Shown here in pieces: positions 17,849-25,224 of a stretch of DNA of 35,136 nt. Location of the stretch: positions 1 through 35,136 of the forward strand of contig JAOAPV010000110.1 of assembly GCA_025463055.1 (NCBI GenBank), in the 5' to 3' direction. Below the pieces are notes generated by a model. That model searched no databases and was not told where the DNA came from. It saw nothing but the letters and a program-made list of their open reading frames with translations. The DNA is from Candidatus Acidiferrum typicum. GTDB lineage: Bacteria; Acidobacteriota; Terriglobia; Acidiferrales; UBA7541. The position numbers were made by a program, and so were the translations under genes. How positions within the stretch are numbered: the first letter of the stretch is position 1; each line of letters starts with the position of its first letter.

Positions 17849-19114
17849 GTGACGCGGACATCCGACTACCTCACGCGCGCGCAACAAGTGGTCTCGCGAT
17901 GCATGAGCCTCGCACGCTTCACGGAAGACCCGCCGCGCATCTGCAGAACGTTTCTTTCGCCGACTATGCGCGCCGTCCACCGGCAAATTGAAGACTGGAT
18001 GCGCCCCCTAGGAATGACCGTGACCCTTGATGCGGCGGGAAATTTACATGGTCTCTATCCGGGCGCGGATGGCGCGGCGTGCAAACTGCTGATTGGGTCC
18101 CACCTCGACACCGTTCCCGACGCCGGCGCATACGACGGAATTCTCGGCGTGATGTTGGCGATTTCTGTCGTCGAATCTCTTGGGGGCCGCCGCCTTCCCT
18201 TCGCTATCGAAGTCGTTGGCTTTTCAGAAGAGGAAGGTGTTCGTTTCGGGGTTCCGTTCATAGGAAGTCGGGCACTTGTAGGAAGGCTGGATGAAGAGTT
18301 GCTGAGCCGACGCGACTCTGATGGTATTTCTGTCCAAGAAGCAATTCTGTCCTATGAATTGAAACCAAGCGAGATTCCGGCAGCAAGACTGTCGCAGGGA
18401 GTCCTTGGATATCTCGAGTTCCACATCGAGCAAGGGCCCGTCTTGGAGAATCGGGGATTCCCACTCGGCATCGTCGAGGCCATCGCCGGACAAACGCGGA
18501 TGGAACTTGTGTTTACTGGCGTCGCCAACCATGCCGGCACAACACCGATGGAGTCGCGGCGCGACGCGCTCGTTGCTGCCGCGGAATGGACCGTCGCGGT
18601 GGAAAAGAGCGCCCGCGACATTCCGGGATTAGTCGCTACCGTGGGCGCATTGAACGCGAAGCCCGGAGCAACGAACGTCATAGCCGGACAATGTTGCGCG
18701 ACACTCGATATTCGCCACGCCTCGGACGCGACTCGCACCCAAAGTGTGAGCGCTTTTCTTCACAGTGCAACGGAGATTGCGAAACGCCGGGGCATATCGC
18801 TAACATCGTCGACAAAATTAGTTCAGACCGCGACACCGATGGACTCTCTCTTTTTGCACGAAATCGACGCCGCCGTCTCACAATCAGGAATCACACCTTA
18901 TCGCATGATCAGTGGAGCAGGTCACGACGCCATGGTCCTCGCCGAAAAAGTCCCGGCTGCAATGGTTTTCCTTCGTTCCCCCGGTGGGATTAGCCACAAT
19001 TCCAGGGAATCCGTGCTGGTAGAGGACGTCGCGAAAGCCATAGAATGCGGTTTCCATTTGCTGAATCAACTTGCTGTTTCACCTGAATTTCAAATGAGGG
19101 CCAATCGTGCATAA
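17849..19114 (+). CDS. allC: Allantoate amidohydrolase
   Basis: M20-type metalloenzyme expected to hydrolyse allantoate to (S)-ureidoglycine, carbon dioxide and ammonia. The 421 residues carry metal ligands in IGSHLDTVPDAGAYDGILG (His, Asp), FSEEEGVRFG (Glu), EFHIEQGPVLE (His) and GISHNSRES (His); the dimer domain contains VANHAGTTPMESRRDA. N-carbamoyl-amino-acid amidohydrolases share this fold, but the neighbourhood supports allantoate. The start is GTG at 17849, 5 bases after the uricase stop. It overlaps the next gene by 8 bases. Confidence 0.88.
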   Translation: MTRTSDYLTRAQQVVSRCMSLARFTEDPPRICRTFLSPTMRAVHRQIEDWMRPLGMTVTLDAAGNLHGLYPGADGAACKLLIGSHLDTVPDAGAYDGILGVMLAISVVESLGGRRLPFAIEVVGFSEEEGVRFGVPFIGSRALVGRLDEELLSRRDSDGISVQEAILSYELKPSEIPAARLSQGVLGYLEFHIEQGPVLENRGFPLGIVEAIAGQTRMELVFTGVANHAGTTPMESRRDALVAAAEWTVAVEKSARDIPGLVATVGALNAKPGATNVIAGQCCATLDIRHASDATRTQSVSAFLHSATEIAKRRGISLTSSTKLVQTATPMDSLFLHEIDAAVSQSGITPYRMISGAGHDAMVLAEKVPAAMVFLRSPGGISHNSRESVLVEDVAKAIECGFHLLNQLAVSPEFQMRANRA

Positions 19115-19853
19115 TCTCGGCCATACGCGTAGCGCTCATCAACGCAATCATCTCTTGCTTACTCCCGATACGTTCGTGCGGACCACCTTGCCGGGAATGA
19201 AAGCCGCCTCCGCGATCGTCCACATTAGCTCTGCTCTTGGCGCCGGATTCACGGAGTACACAGCCGAATTGGAGAGTGCAGGGGAGCTCGGTGAAACGGT
19301 CGCACAACGCTTCCTTTATGTGACGGATGGTTCGATGCGCCTACATGCAGGCGGGAAGGACCATCTTCTCGAAGCGCGCGGATATGCCTATTTGCCGCAA
19401 GGAACATCGCATCGCATCTCGTCGCGAGAAAGAAGCCGGGCCATTGTGATTGAGAAGACCTACATGCCAAACACCACGGCGAACGCGTCCGGTGTGATTG
19501 TTGGCAGCGAAGATGGCGTTCCTTCGACCCCTTTAGGTGACGACCCAGCCCTGCAAGTCAGACACCTGCTTCCGGACACCTTATCCTTCGACTTCGCCGT
19601 CAACACCATGATTTATCAACCCGGCGCGGCATTGAGCATGGTCGAGATGCACGTGATGGAACACGGCTTGATCATGCTCGAAGGCGGCGGGATTTACAGG
19701 TTAGGAGACGCCTGGTACCCGGTGACGGCCGGTGATTTTATTTGGATGGGTCCATGGTGCCCGCAATGGTTCGGCGCGATCGGAAAGGTGCCCGCCAAAT
19801 ACATCATCTATAAGGACTGGAATCGGCATCCCCCGGCAGGTCCCCAAAAGTGA
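19107..19853 (+). CDS. allE: (S)-ureidoglycine aminohydrolase (bicupin)
   Basis: Manganese enzyme that deaminates (S)-ureidoglycine to (S)-ureidoglycolate. The 248 residues form two cupin domains; the C-terminal one holds the metal ligands in VEMHVMEHGLIMLEGGG (Glu, His, His) and the Gln of GPWCPQWFGA, followed by the conserved KYIIYKDWNR end. GTG at 19107 lies inside the end of allC and its stop overlaps the next start, so all three amide-cleaving steps are translationally coupled. Confidence 0.92.
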   Translation: MHNLGHTRSAHQRNHLLLTPDTFVRTTLPGMKAASAIVHISSALGAGFTEYTAELESAGELGETVAQRFLYVTDGSMRLHAGGKDHLLEARGYAYLPQGTSHRISSRERSRAIVIEKTYMPNTTANASGVIVGSEDGVPSTPLGDDPALQVRHLLPDTLSFDFAVNTMIYQPGAALSMVEMHVMEHGLIMLEGGGIYRLGDAWYPVTAGDFIWMGPWCPQWFGAIGKVPAKYIIYKDWNRHPPAGPQK

Positions 19854-21088
19854 ATCTGGCCGTCGATCAGGATCGGATTGTGGCCGAGATCGAAGCGCTT
19901 GCTCGAATCTCCGACGCCGAGCCTCCCGCGGTAACGCGCATCGTTTTTACTCCCACGGATCAAGAAGCGCGCGCTTGGTTGCGGGCAAGGTGTTTGGAAG
20001 CAGGCCTCGAGGTCCGGCAAGATGCGATCGGCAACATGTTTGCTCTCTGGACCGGCGCAGACGAAACCGCCGCTCCCGTGGCCACCGGCTCGCACATCGA
20101 TGCCATTCCAAACGCGGGAAAATACGATGGAGTCGTGGGCGTGCTGGGTGGTTTGGAGGCCATTCGCACATTGCAACGAACTGGGTTTCGTCCCACGCGT
20201 GCCATTGAGTTGATCCTTTTCACATCGGAGGAGCCAACTCGCTTTGGCATCGGATGCCTCGGCAGTCGAATGCTTTGCGGAACTTTGACAGTCGAGGCCG
20301 CACGGGGGTTGACAGACACCTCGGCTCAAACCTTGGAACAGGTTCGTCAAAAGGCAAATATCCACGGCGATCTCGAATCGGTAAGACTCGATCCAGGACA
20401 TTACAGCGCGTTTGTGGAACTGCACATTGAGCAAGGCCCTCTCTTGGAGCACTCCCACCTGCCATTGGGTATTGTCGAAAGTATTGCCGCCCCGGCGAGC
20501 TACCAGTTAATTGCGGAAGGCGCCGGCGGCCACGCCGGAGGCGTCCTTATGGCCGGACGGAACGATGCGCTCTGTGCCGCGGCGGAAATCATTTTGACGG
20601 TTGAACAGGCCGCGCTTTCTAGCGGTTCTTCCGACACCGTGGCCACCGTAGGCATCTGTGATGTTTTCCCGGGAGCCGTGAACAGCATTCCTAGCCGCGT
20701 TCGGCTCACTCTCGACGTGAGAGATACCGATCTACCTCGGCGCGAACGAGTGATGCAAATTATTCAAGACAAATCGCACGATGTCTCTGACAAACGTGGC
20801 GTCTCCGTTCAATTTCACATCGTAAACGCCGACGCGCCTGCCATATGTTCCTCGATCGTCACCGAAGCCTTGGTTCGCTCGTGCGGCAAGCACAACCTGC
20901 CATTTCAGAAGATGGTGAGCCGTGCGTATCACGATTCCCTTTTTATGTCCCGCATCGCCCCTACAGGCATGCTGTTCATCCCCTGCCGTAATGGCTACAG
21001 CCATCGTCCCGATGAGTTCGCGTCGCCGGAAGATATCGCCTGCGGAACACTCGTTCTGGCAGAGACTCTCAGGGAATTGTCGCGATGA
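19850..21088 (+). CDS. Ureidoglycolate amidohydrolase (plant UAH-like)
   Basis: M20-type amidohydrolase of 412 residues, a paralogue of the allC product. Metal ligands are in TGSHIDAIPNAGKYDGVVG, FTSEEPTRFG, ELHIEQGPLLE and GYSHRPDEF. Several blocks match, from memory, plant ureidoglycolate amidohydrolase rather than allantoate amidohydrolase: EEPTRFGIGCLGSRMLCG, GGHAGGVLMAGRNDA, and SRAYHDSLFMSRIAPTGMLF. The predicted reaction is ureidoglycolate to glyoxylate, carbon dioxide and two ammonia. GTG at 19850 overlaps the allE stop (GTGA). This is the last gene of the purine cluster; no clear terminator follows in 21089-21182. Confidence 0.85.
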   Translation: MNLAVDQDRIVAEIEALARISDAEPPAVTRIVFTPTDQEARAWLRARCLEAGLEVRQDAIGNMFALWTGADETAAPVATGSHIDAIPNAGKYDGVVGVLGGLEAIRTLQRTGFRPTRAIELILFTSEEPTRFGIGCLGSRMLCGTLTVEAARGLTDTSAQTLEQVRQKANIHGDLESVRLDPGHYSAFVELHIEQGPLLEHSHLPLGIVESIAAPASYQLIAEGAGGHAGGVLMAGRNDALCAAAEIILTVEQAALSSGSSDTVATVGICDVFPGAVNSIPSRVRLTLDVRDTDLPRRERVMQIIQDKSHDVSDKRGVSVQFHIVNADAPAICSSIVTEALVRSCGKHNLPFQKMVSRAYHDSLFMSRIAPTGMLFIPCRNGYSHRPDEFASPEDIACGTLVLAETLRELSR

Positions 21089-21182
21089 ACGCGTTCAATG
21101 TTATTCCCATTGGGCAGACACCAGGAATTGTGAGCAGAACGCCGATTGCGGGTGTGCAGCGAGCGTAAGTGCTTGAAAAGGT

Positions 21183-21259
21183 TGGAGGCGCGGGTGGGAT
21201 TCGAACCCACGAATGGAGGTTTTGCAGACCTCTCCCTTGGGCCACTTGGGTACCGCGCC
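21183..21259 (-). tRNA. tRNA-Cys (anticodon GCA), CCA encoded
   Basis: Read on the minus strand, the acceptor stem GGCGCGG/CCGCGCC (7 pairs), the anticodon stem GAGGT/ACCTC with loop CTGCAAA (anticodon GCA), and the T-arm GTGGG-TTCGAAT-CCCAC are all intact. The discriminator base is U73, a cysteine identity element, followed by an encoded CCA at 21183-21185. It is transcribed toward the purine cluster from its own promoter. Confidence 0.96.
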
Positions 21260-21268
21260 AAGCTTTTT

Positions 21269-21297
21269 AGTATAACGAAAACGAGAAAGAGTGTCAG
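21269..21297 (-). promoter_or_regulatory. Promoter of tRNA-Cys
   Basis: Minus-strand CTGACA (21292-21297) and TATACT (21269-21274, 5 of 6) are separated by exactly 17 bases. The tRNA 5' end lies 9 bases after the -10 element, so the precursor leader would be only a few bases long. Confidence 0.7.
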
Positions 21298-21325
21298 GGC
21301 GCGGGAAAACGCCAGGAAAATAATT

Positions 21326-21610
21326 CTAAGCCTTTGCGGATTCTTCGATTCCCTGTAGCTCTTTACCAGGTTTGAAGCGGACCGCCTTGCCGGGCGGAAT
21401 GTTCACCTCTTCCCCGGTCCGCGGGTTGCGGCCGATCCCGGTCTTGCGTGGCTTTACGCTGAAGACGCCGAACCGCCGGAGCTCGATGCGCTGGCCGCGG
21501 CCCAGCGCGCTTTTCAGCGATTCAAAAACGGTTTCAACGGCCTGCTCCGCCTTGGTCCGGCTGATGTTTGTCGTCGTCACGACGGCGTTTACGATGTCGA
21601 GCTTTATCAC
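21326..21610 (-). CDS. HU/IHF-family DNA-binding protein
   Basis: Nucleoid protein of 94 residues that binds and bends DNA as a dimer. It has the N-terminal helical body (MIKLDIVNAVVTTTNISRTKAEQAVETVFESLKSALGRG), the signature RIELRRFGVFSVKPRKTGIGRNPRTGEEV with the DNA-contacting beta-arm GRNPRTGEEVNIPPGKAV, and the ending RFKPGKELQG. GTG at 21610 is preceded by TGGAGG at proper spacing. Sequence alone does not decide between HU and an IHF subunit. Confidence 0.93.
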   Translation of the reverse strand: MIKLDIVNAVVTTTNISRTKAEQAVETVFESLKSALGRGQRIELRRFGVFSVKPRKTGIGRNPRTGEEVNIPPGKAVRFKPGKELQGIEESAKA

Positions 21611-21633
21611 ATGCGCCTCCAGGGGCTCGGCAG

Positions 21634-21662
21634 ATGCTAGAGGCTGCGTCGTGGGTTGTCAA
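21634..21662 (-). promoter_or_regulatory. Promoter of the HU/IHF-family gene
   Basis: Minus-strand TTGACA (21657-21662) and TAGCAT (21634-21639, 4 of 6) are 17 bases apart. Transcription would start near 21627, some 15 bases before the GTG start. Confidence 0.55.
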
Positions 21663-21746
21663 GACGTGATGGCTAATCTACACTGACTTCCTTTTGCATT
21701 CGCGTATTCCGAAATCGTTTGCAAAACACATACCGAGGAGGCGTAG

Positions 21747-22301
21747 ATGTCCGTTAAGCCAGACCGCTGGATCCGGCGCATGGCGCTGGAGCACAAAATG
21801 ATCGAGCCTTTCACTGATCGCCAAATGCGCGAAGGCGTCATAAGCTATGGCGTCTCATCCTATGGCTATGACATCCGCGTTGCCGACGAATTTCGCATCT
21901 TCACCAACGTGAATTCCACCATCGTCGATCCGAAACATTTCGATCCACGCTCGCTGGTCGACTACAAAGGCGATTCCTGCCTGATCCCGCCTAATTCCTT
22001 CGCGCTTGCCCGCTCTGTCGAATATTTTCGGATTCCGCGTAACGTGCTGACAATTTGCCTCGGCAAATCCACCTATGCGCGTTGTGGAATCATCGTGAAC
22101 GTCACGCCCTTCGAGCCCGAATGGGAAGGCTTCGTCACCCTCGAAATCAGCAACACGACGCCGCTCCCGGCAAAAATCTATGCCAACGAAGGCTTATGCC
22201 AGGTGATCTTCTTCCTTTCCGATGAAGATTGTGAAATCAGCTACAAAGATAAAAAGGGGAAATACCAGTCGCAGGGCGGCATCGTGTTGCCGCGCTTATA
22301 G
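21747..22301 (+). CDS. dcd: dCTP deaminase
   Basis: Deaminates dCTP to dUTP as the source of dTMP. The 184-residue protein belongs to the dUTPase-like trimer fold. It shows [23 protein letters not shown], the [23 protein letters not shown] block with the conserved Ser/Arg, and the catalytic Glu in [20 protein letters not shown]. The C-terminal [16 protein letters not shown] would close over the nucleotide. The ATG at 21747 follows GAGGAGG. It is a single gene, divergent from HU and convergent with the DedA-rhodanese gene. Confidence 0.94.
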   Translation: MSVKPDRWIRRMALEHKMIEPFTDRQMREGVISYGVSSYGYDIRVADEFRIFTNVNSTIVDPKHFDPRSLVDYKGDSCLIPPNSFALARSVEYFRIPRNVLTICLGKSTYARCGIIVNVTPFEPEWEGFVTLEISNTTPLPAKIYANEGLCQVIFFLSDEDCEISYKDKKGKYQSQGGIVLPRL

Positions 22302-22342
22302 CGGCAAAGTTCTGAAAGTTTGACCGTTTGTCTTGGAAAATT

Positions 22343-23284
22343 TTAGACCAGCGCCGCCGTTACCAACGGATATCCGCGCTCGCGCCAAGCATCCAATCCG
22401 CCCTGCAGCGGACGAATGCGCCGCACGCCCTTGTTCCTCAGGAGCAGCGCCACACGGGCGCTGGTAGCTTCATTCGGTCAAGTGCAGTAAAGAATGACGT
22501 CTCGATCGCGCGGCAGGCGGTCATCCTTCTCTTCCAAATCTTTAGCTTCCATGCGAAAAGCGCCCGGAATCGTATGCGGGTCAGCTTCGAAGTCCAGGGA
22601 ATGCCGCAGGTCCACGATTACCAGTTCTTCTCCAGCGTCAATCTTTAGCTTCAGTTCGTCTGCTGTGATGCGGCCAATGCGCAGCTCCCGTAGAAATCGC
22701 TGGCGCGCAATAAACTTGTACGCAACGTACGCCGCCAACGCGCTGATAACCAGAACCCCGAGTCCGCTGCCAAGGTGAAAAGCATGCTCGGCAATTCTCT
22801 CAATCTCGCCGCTGAAGATAAAACCCAGCCCAACATAGAAGCTGGACCAAAGGAGCGCGCCAAACGCATCGAAAAGTAAGAATCGCGACGGCCGCATGTG
22901 AAAAATGCCCGCCAAAGGCGGCGCGACGGTGCCTAGTCCCGGCACAAATTTCGCAAACAACAGCGACCGCGCACCCTGCTTCGCGAAGAGACCTTCCGTC
23001 CGCCGCACACACGAATCGGGCTCGAGTGAAATTTTGCAAAGCAATTGGAGAACTTTGATGCCGCGCACACGGCCAAGCACGTACCAGCTCGAGTCGGCCA
23101 CGAGGCAACCGAGCACACTCAGGAAAATCGAGCCCGCAAGATTGAATCGCCCGCTCCCAGCCAAAGCGCCCGCTGCCAAGAGAATGGGCAGCGAAGGCAC
23201 CGGCAGACCAATTTGTTCAGCGAATACCCACGCTAGCAGAACCGCATACCCGTGGTGCAGCAGAAATTCCAATACGCTGTGCAT
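22343..23284 (-). CDS. DedA-rhodanese fusion membrane protein with in-frame TGA, candidate selenoprotein
   Basis: If TGA at 22478-22480 is read as selenocysteine, the protein has 313 residues. Residues 1 to ~200 are a DedA/VTT membrane domain (EQIGLPVPSLPILLAAG, LLFAKFVPGLGTVAPPLAGI, several hydrophobic helices). The rest is a cytosolic rhodanese domain (VIVDLRHSLDFEADPHTIPGA ... ILYCT-U-PNEATSARVALL ... RPLQGGLDAWRERGYP), ending at TAA 22343. Reading continues in the same frame with perfect rhodanese homology after the TGA. Sec would be residue 269, two after the loop Cys267, a place where relatives as I recall them carry Cys. A SECIS-like hairpin lies 14 bases after the TGA. Start ATG 23284 is chosen by the membrane-domain N-terminus; an upstream TTG at 23341 overlaps the nitroreductase. 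A plain nonsense mutation is the alternative. Confidence 0.75.
22445..22463 (-). promoter_or_regulatory. Candidate bacterial SECIS element
   Basis: Minus-strand CAGCGCC-CGTGT-GGCGCTG is a perfect 7-bp stem with a 5-base loop, beginning 14 bases after the TGA. The loop starts 22 bases downstream of the codon and has G in its second position. Bacterial SECIS elements are known to sit just 3' of UGA with the apical loop about 16-37 bases away and a G among the first two loop bases, so all these criteria are met. Confidence 0.65.
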
Positions 23285-23307
23285 GATTGAGCCGGATTCC
23301 GATGCGC

Positions 23308-23913
23308 TTACGTCGCAACGAAGGGAGCAGTATGCCCCCAACCGCCCGACATAACAAACTCGCCCAATGGCTTTCGCGTTCGCGGCGCAAGTTCTCGCTC
23401 GCGCAGCTTCTCTGGCAGCGATGCCGGATCGCCAGGGTATCCGACGGCAATCGCCGCTACCGGTTCCCAGTCCGGCGGAATCGTAAATGTCTGCCGCGCT
23501 TTCTCCGCATCAAAGCCGGCCATCTGGTGCACCAACAAGCCGCGCGAATTGGCCTCGAATGTGAGCTGCGCCGTCGCGCTGCCCACATCATGCAGTGCCA
23601 CCCGATTCGGTTTACCTTCACGCTGCGTCTTCACGTGCGCGACGGATAGCGCAAGGACCGGCGCCTGCTTCGCCCAAGTCGCATTGAATTCCACCAGCAC
23701 GCCCAGCATCTTCGCGAAGTTCTCCGCATCATCCTTTGTAGCCACCAGGTAAGCCCATGGCTGCTCGTTGTTGCTGGACGGAGCCCACCGCGCCGCTTCG
23801 AACAATGGTCGCAAAATCTCGCCCGGCACCGGCTTTTCCGCAAACGCGCGCGGGCTCCAGCGGTTCCGGATTAATTCATGAACCGGTACATCAGTAGCAG
23901 CTGCTTTCTGCAT
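23308..23913 (-). CDS. Nitroreductase-family flavoprotein
   Basis: FMN-dependent NAD(P)H oxidoreductase of about 201 residues; the physiological substrate is unknown. N-terminal FMN-binding RNRWSPRAFAEKPVPGEIL and ARWAPSSNNEQPWAYLVAT are typical, and the C-terminal part has DWEPVAAIAVGYPGDPASLPEKLRERE. A start at ATG 23913 fits the family N-terminus; TTG at 23931 is an in-frame alternative. The gene ends 23 bases before the DedA-rhodanese start, so the two are probably cotranscribed. The 115 bases upstream to the YceI gene hold nothing recognisable. Confidence 0.88.
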   Translation of the reverse strand: MQKAAATDVPVHELIRNRWSPRAFAEKPVPGEILRPLFEAARWAPSSNNEQPWAYLVATKDDAENFAKMLGVLVEFNATWAKQAPVLALSVAHVKTQREGKPNRVALHDVGSATAQLTFEANSRGLLVHQMAGFDAEKARQTFTIPPDWEPVAAIAVGYPGDPASLPEKLRERELAPRTRKPLGEFVMSGGWGHTAPFVAT

Positions 23914-24027
23914 AATCTCGGCCCTTATCAAATCGACAGATTTTCAGCGGGAGACGTGCATTTGATGAACAAAATGCGTCCCGCGGTGCATCCACGCCGC
24001 CTTAATCGTACCCGCCCAGGGCGCGCC

Positions 24028-24651
24028 TCAATTCCCAGGCTTTGCAGTAGGCTTTTGCACCATCTCCACGTCAATTGTGATCGCCACGTCATCGCCGACT
24101 ACCAACCCTCCGCCGTCCATCGTGGCGTTCCATTTCACCCCGAAATCCTGTCGGTTGATCTTCGTAGTCGCGTTCGCCGCGGCCCTTTGATTTCCCCACG
24201 GGTCCTTCACCGCACCTGTCGGCCCTTCAACATTTAGCACGACCTGCTTGGTCACTCCGCGAACGGTCAGATCTCCCGTAACTTTCAACTTCCCTGGCTC
24301 GGCCTGCTCCACCTTCGTGGACTTGAAAGTCAGCGTGGGATATTTTTCCACGTCGAAAAAGTGATCGCTGCGCAGATCTTTGTCGCGATCCGGCACGCGC
24401 GTGTCCACCGAAGCGGCATCGATCGTCACGTCCACCGAAGACTTGCTGATGTCTTTATCGTCGAGCTGAATTGTCCCATTTACCTTAGTGAACGCTCCCC
24501 GTACCGTCGAAATTGCCAGGTGCCGCACCGCAAACTGTGCCGCCGAATGGTTCGGATCGATCTGCCAGGTGGAAGTAGCTGCGGACGCCGGCAGCGAAAG
24601 TGCACCCGCTAGCGCCATAATGGAAATTACCCGAGTCAGTAAATGGTCCAT
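24028..24651 (-). CDS. YceI-family periplasmic protein
   Basis: Lipocalin-like barrel of the YceI family, which binds isoprenoid-type lipids in known members; the exact role here is unknown. The 207 residues begin with a signal peptide (MDHLLTRVISIMALAGALSLPASAA), then the family pattern TWQIDPNHSAAQFAVRHLAISTVRGAF, DVTIDAASVDTRVPDRDKDLRSDHFFDVEKYPTLTFKST, and LTVRGVTKQVVLNVEG. The ATG at 24651 has an excellent AAGGAGGG site. It lies 55 bases after the MarR gene and is likely in the same transcript. Confidence 0.93.
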   Translation of the reverse strand: MDHLLTRVISIMALAGALSLPASAATSTWQIDPNHSAAQFAVRHLAISTVRGAFTKVNGTIQLDDKDISKSSVDVTIDAASVDTRVPDRDKDLRSDHFFDVEKYPTLTFKSTKVEQAEPGKLKVTGDLTVRGVTKQVVLNVEGPTGAVKDPWGNQRAAANATTKINRQDFGVKWNATMDGGGLVVGDDVAITIDVEMVQKPTAKPGN

Positions 24652-24706
24652 TTTCCCTCCTTGTTATCGCAAGTGAAAGCAATGCCTGTCCGCGCGGCAA
24701 ACTCCT

Positions 24707-25165
24707 TCACGCCCTGTCTTGTACGCAGATTTCATCAAGCAGATTCGTCAAAGTCTTTACGCCCGCGTTGCCCATATGCGCGAACTGCTCTTTGTGCATC
24801 TCGCGAACCGGCATATCGAGCCGCTTCAGCAACTCCAGTCCGCCGCTCGTGATTCTCGTTTTCACCACGCGCCGGTCGTCGCTCTGGCGCTGCCGTGTAA
24901 TCAGGTGGCGCTTTTCCATGCGGTCCAGCAGACGGGTCATGTCTGGATCATGTGAAATCATCCGCTCGCTGATGCTGCTGCAGGCCAACCCATCCGGCTC
25001 CGCACCGCGCAGAATACGCAGCACGTTGTACTGCGCACCCGTGAGGCCATGCGATTTCATTAACTGTTCGGCTTCTACCGCGAGCTTGTCCGCCGCCTTT
25101 TGCAGCGCAATGAATGCACGGTCCTCGCTCGGCAGCGAAACGTGCTGGGCATGCCTGGAACTCAT
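24707..25165 (-). CDS. MarR-family transcriptional regulator
   Basis: Winged-helix repressor of 152 residues. The DNA-binding core is LTGAQYNVLRILRGAEPDGLACSSISERM followed by the recognition helix and wing DMTRLLDRMEKRHLITRQRQSDDRRVVKTRITSGG; terminal helices would form the dimer. ATG 25165 is chosen because the perfect palindrome and promoter lie immediately upstream; a longer in-frame reading upstream crosses them. The predicted transcription start is at or within a base or two of the ATG, so translation may be leaderless. It probably represses itself and the YceI gene downstream. Confidence 0.9.
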   Translation of the reverse strand: MSSRHAQHVSLPSEDRAFIALQKAADKLAVEAEQLMKSHGLTGAQYNVLRILRGAEPDGLACSSISERMISHDPDMTRLLDRMEKRHLITRQRQSDDRRVVKTRITSGGLELLKRLDMPVREMHKEQFAHMGNAGVKTLTNLLDEICVQDRA

Positions 25166-25171
25166 AAAACA

Positions 25172-25197
25172 ACAATAGTTGTTGCAACAACTATTGT
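25172..25197. promoter_or_regulatory. Perfect 26-bp palindrome, MarR autoregulatory operator
   Basis: ACAATAGTTGTTG (25172-25184) is followed directly by its exact reverse complement (25185-25197). It lies 6 bases upstream of the marR-type ATG and fills the whole spacer of its promoter, a classic arrangement for autorepression. Binding by the adjacent regulator is inferred. Confidence 0.82.
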
Positions 25198-25200
25198 CAA
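25172..25200 (-). promoter_or_regulatory. Promoter of the MarR gene
   Basis: Minus-strand TTGACA (25195-25200), a 17-base spacer and TATTGT (25172-25177, 4 of 6). Both elements are built into the palindrome. The start of transcription would fall at about 25165-25166, which is the ATG itself. Confidence 0.65.
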
Positions 25201-25224
25201 GAGGAAATGACCAGCCTTGCGCAT

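Noticed and set aside
22478-23341. DedA-rhodanese gene as a simple truncated protein ending at the TGA
   Set aside because: Rhodanese coding continues without a break in the same frame to a TAA at 22343, and the TGA falls in the active-site loop with a hairpin behind it. Truncation is kept only as the alternative hypothesis.
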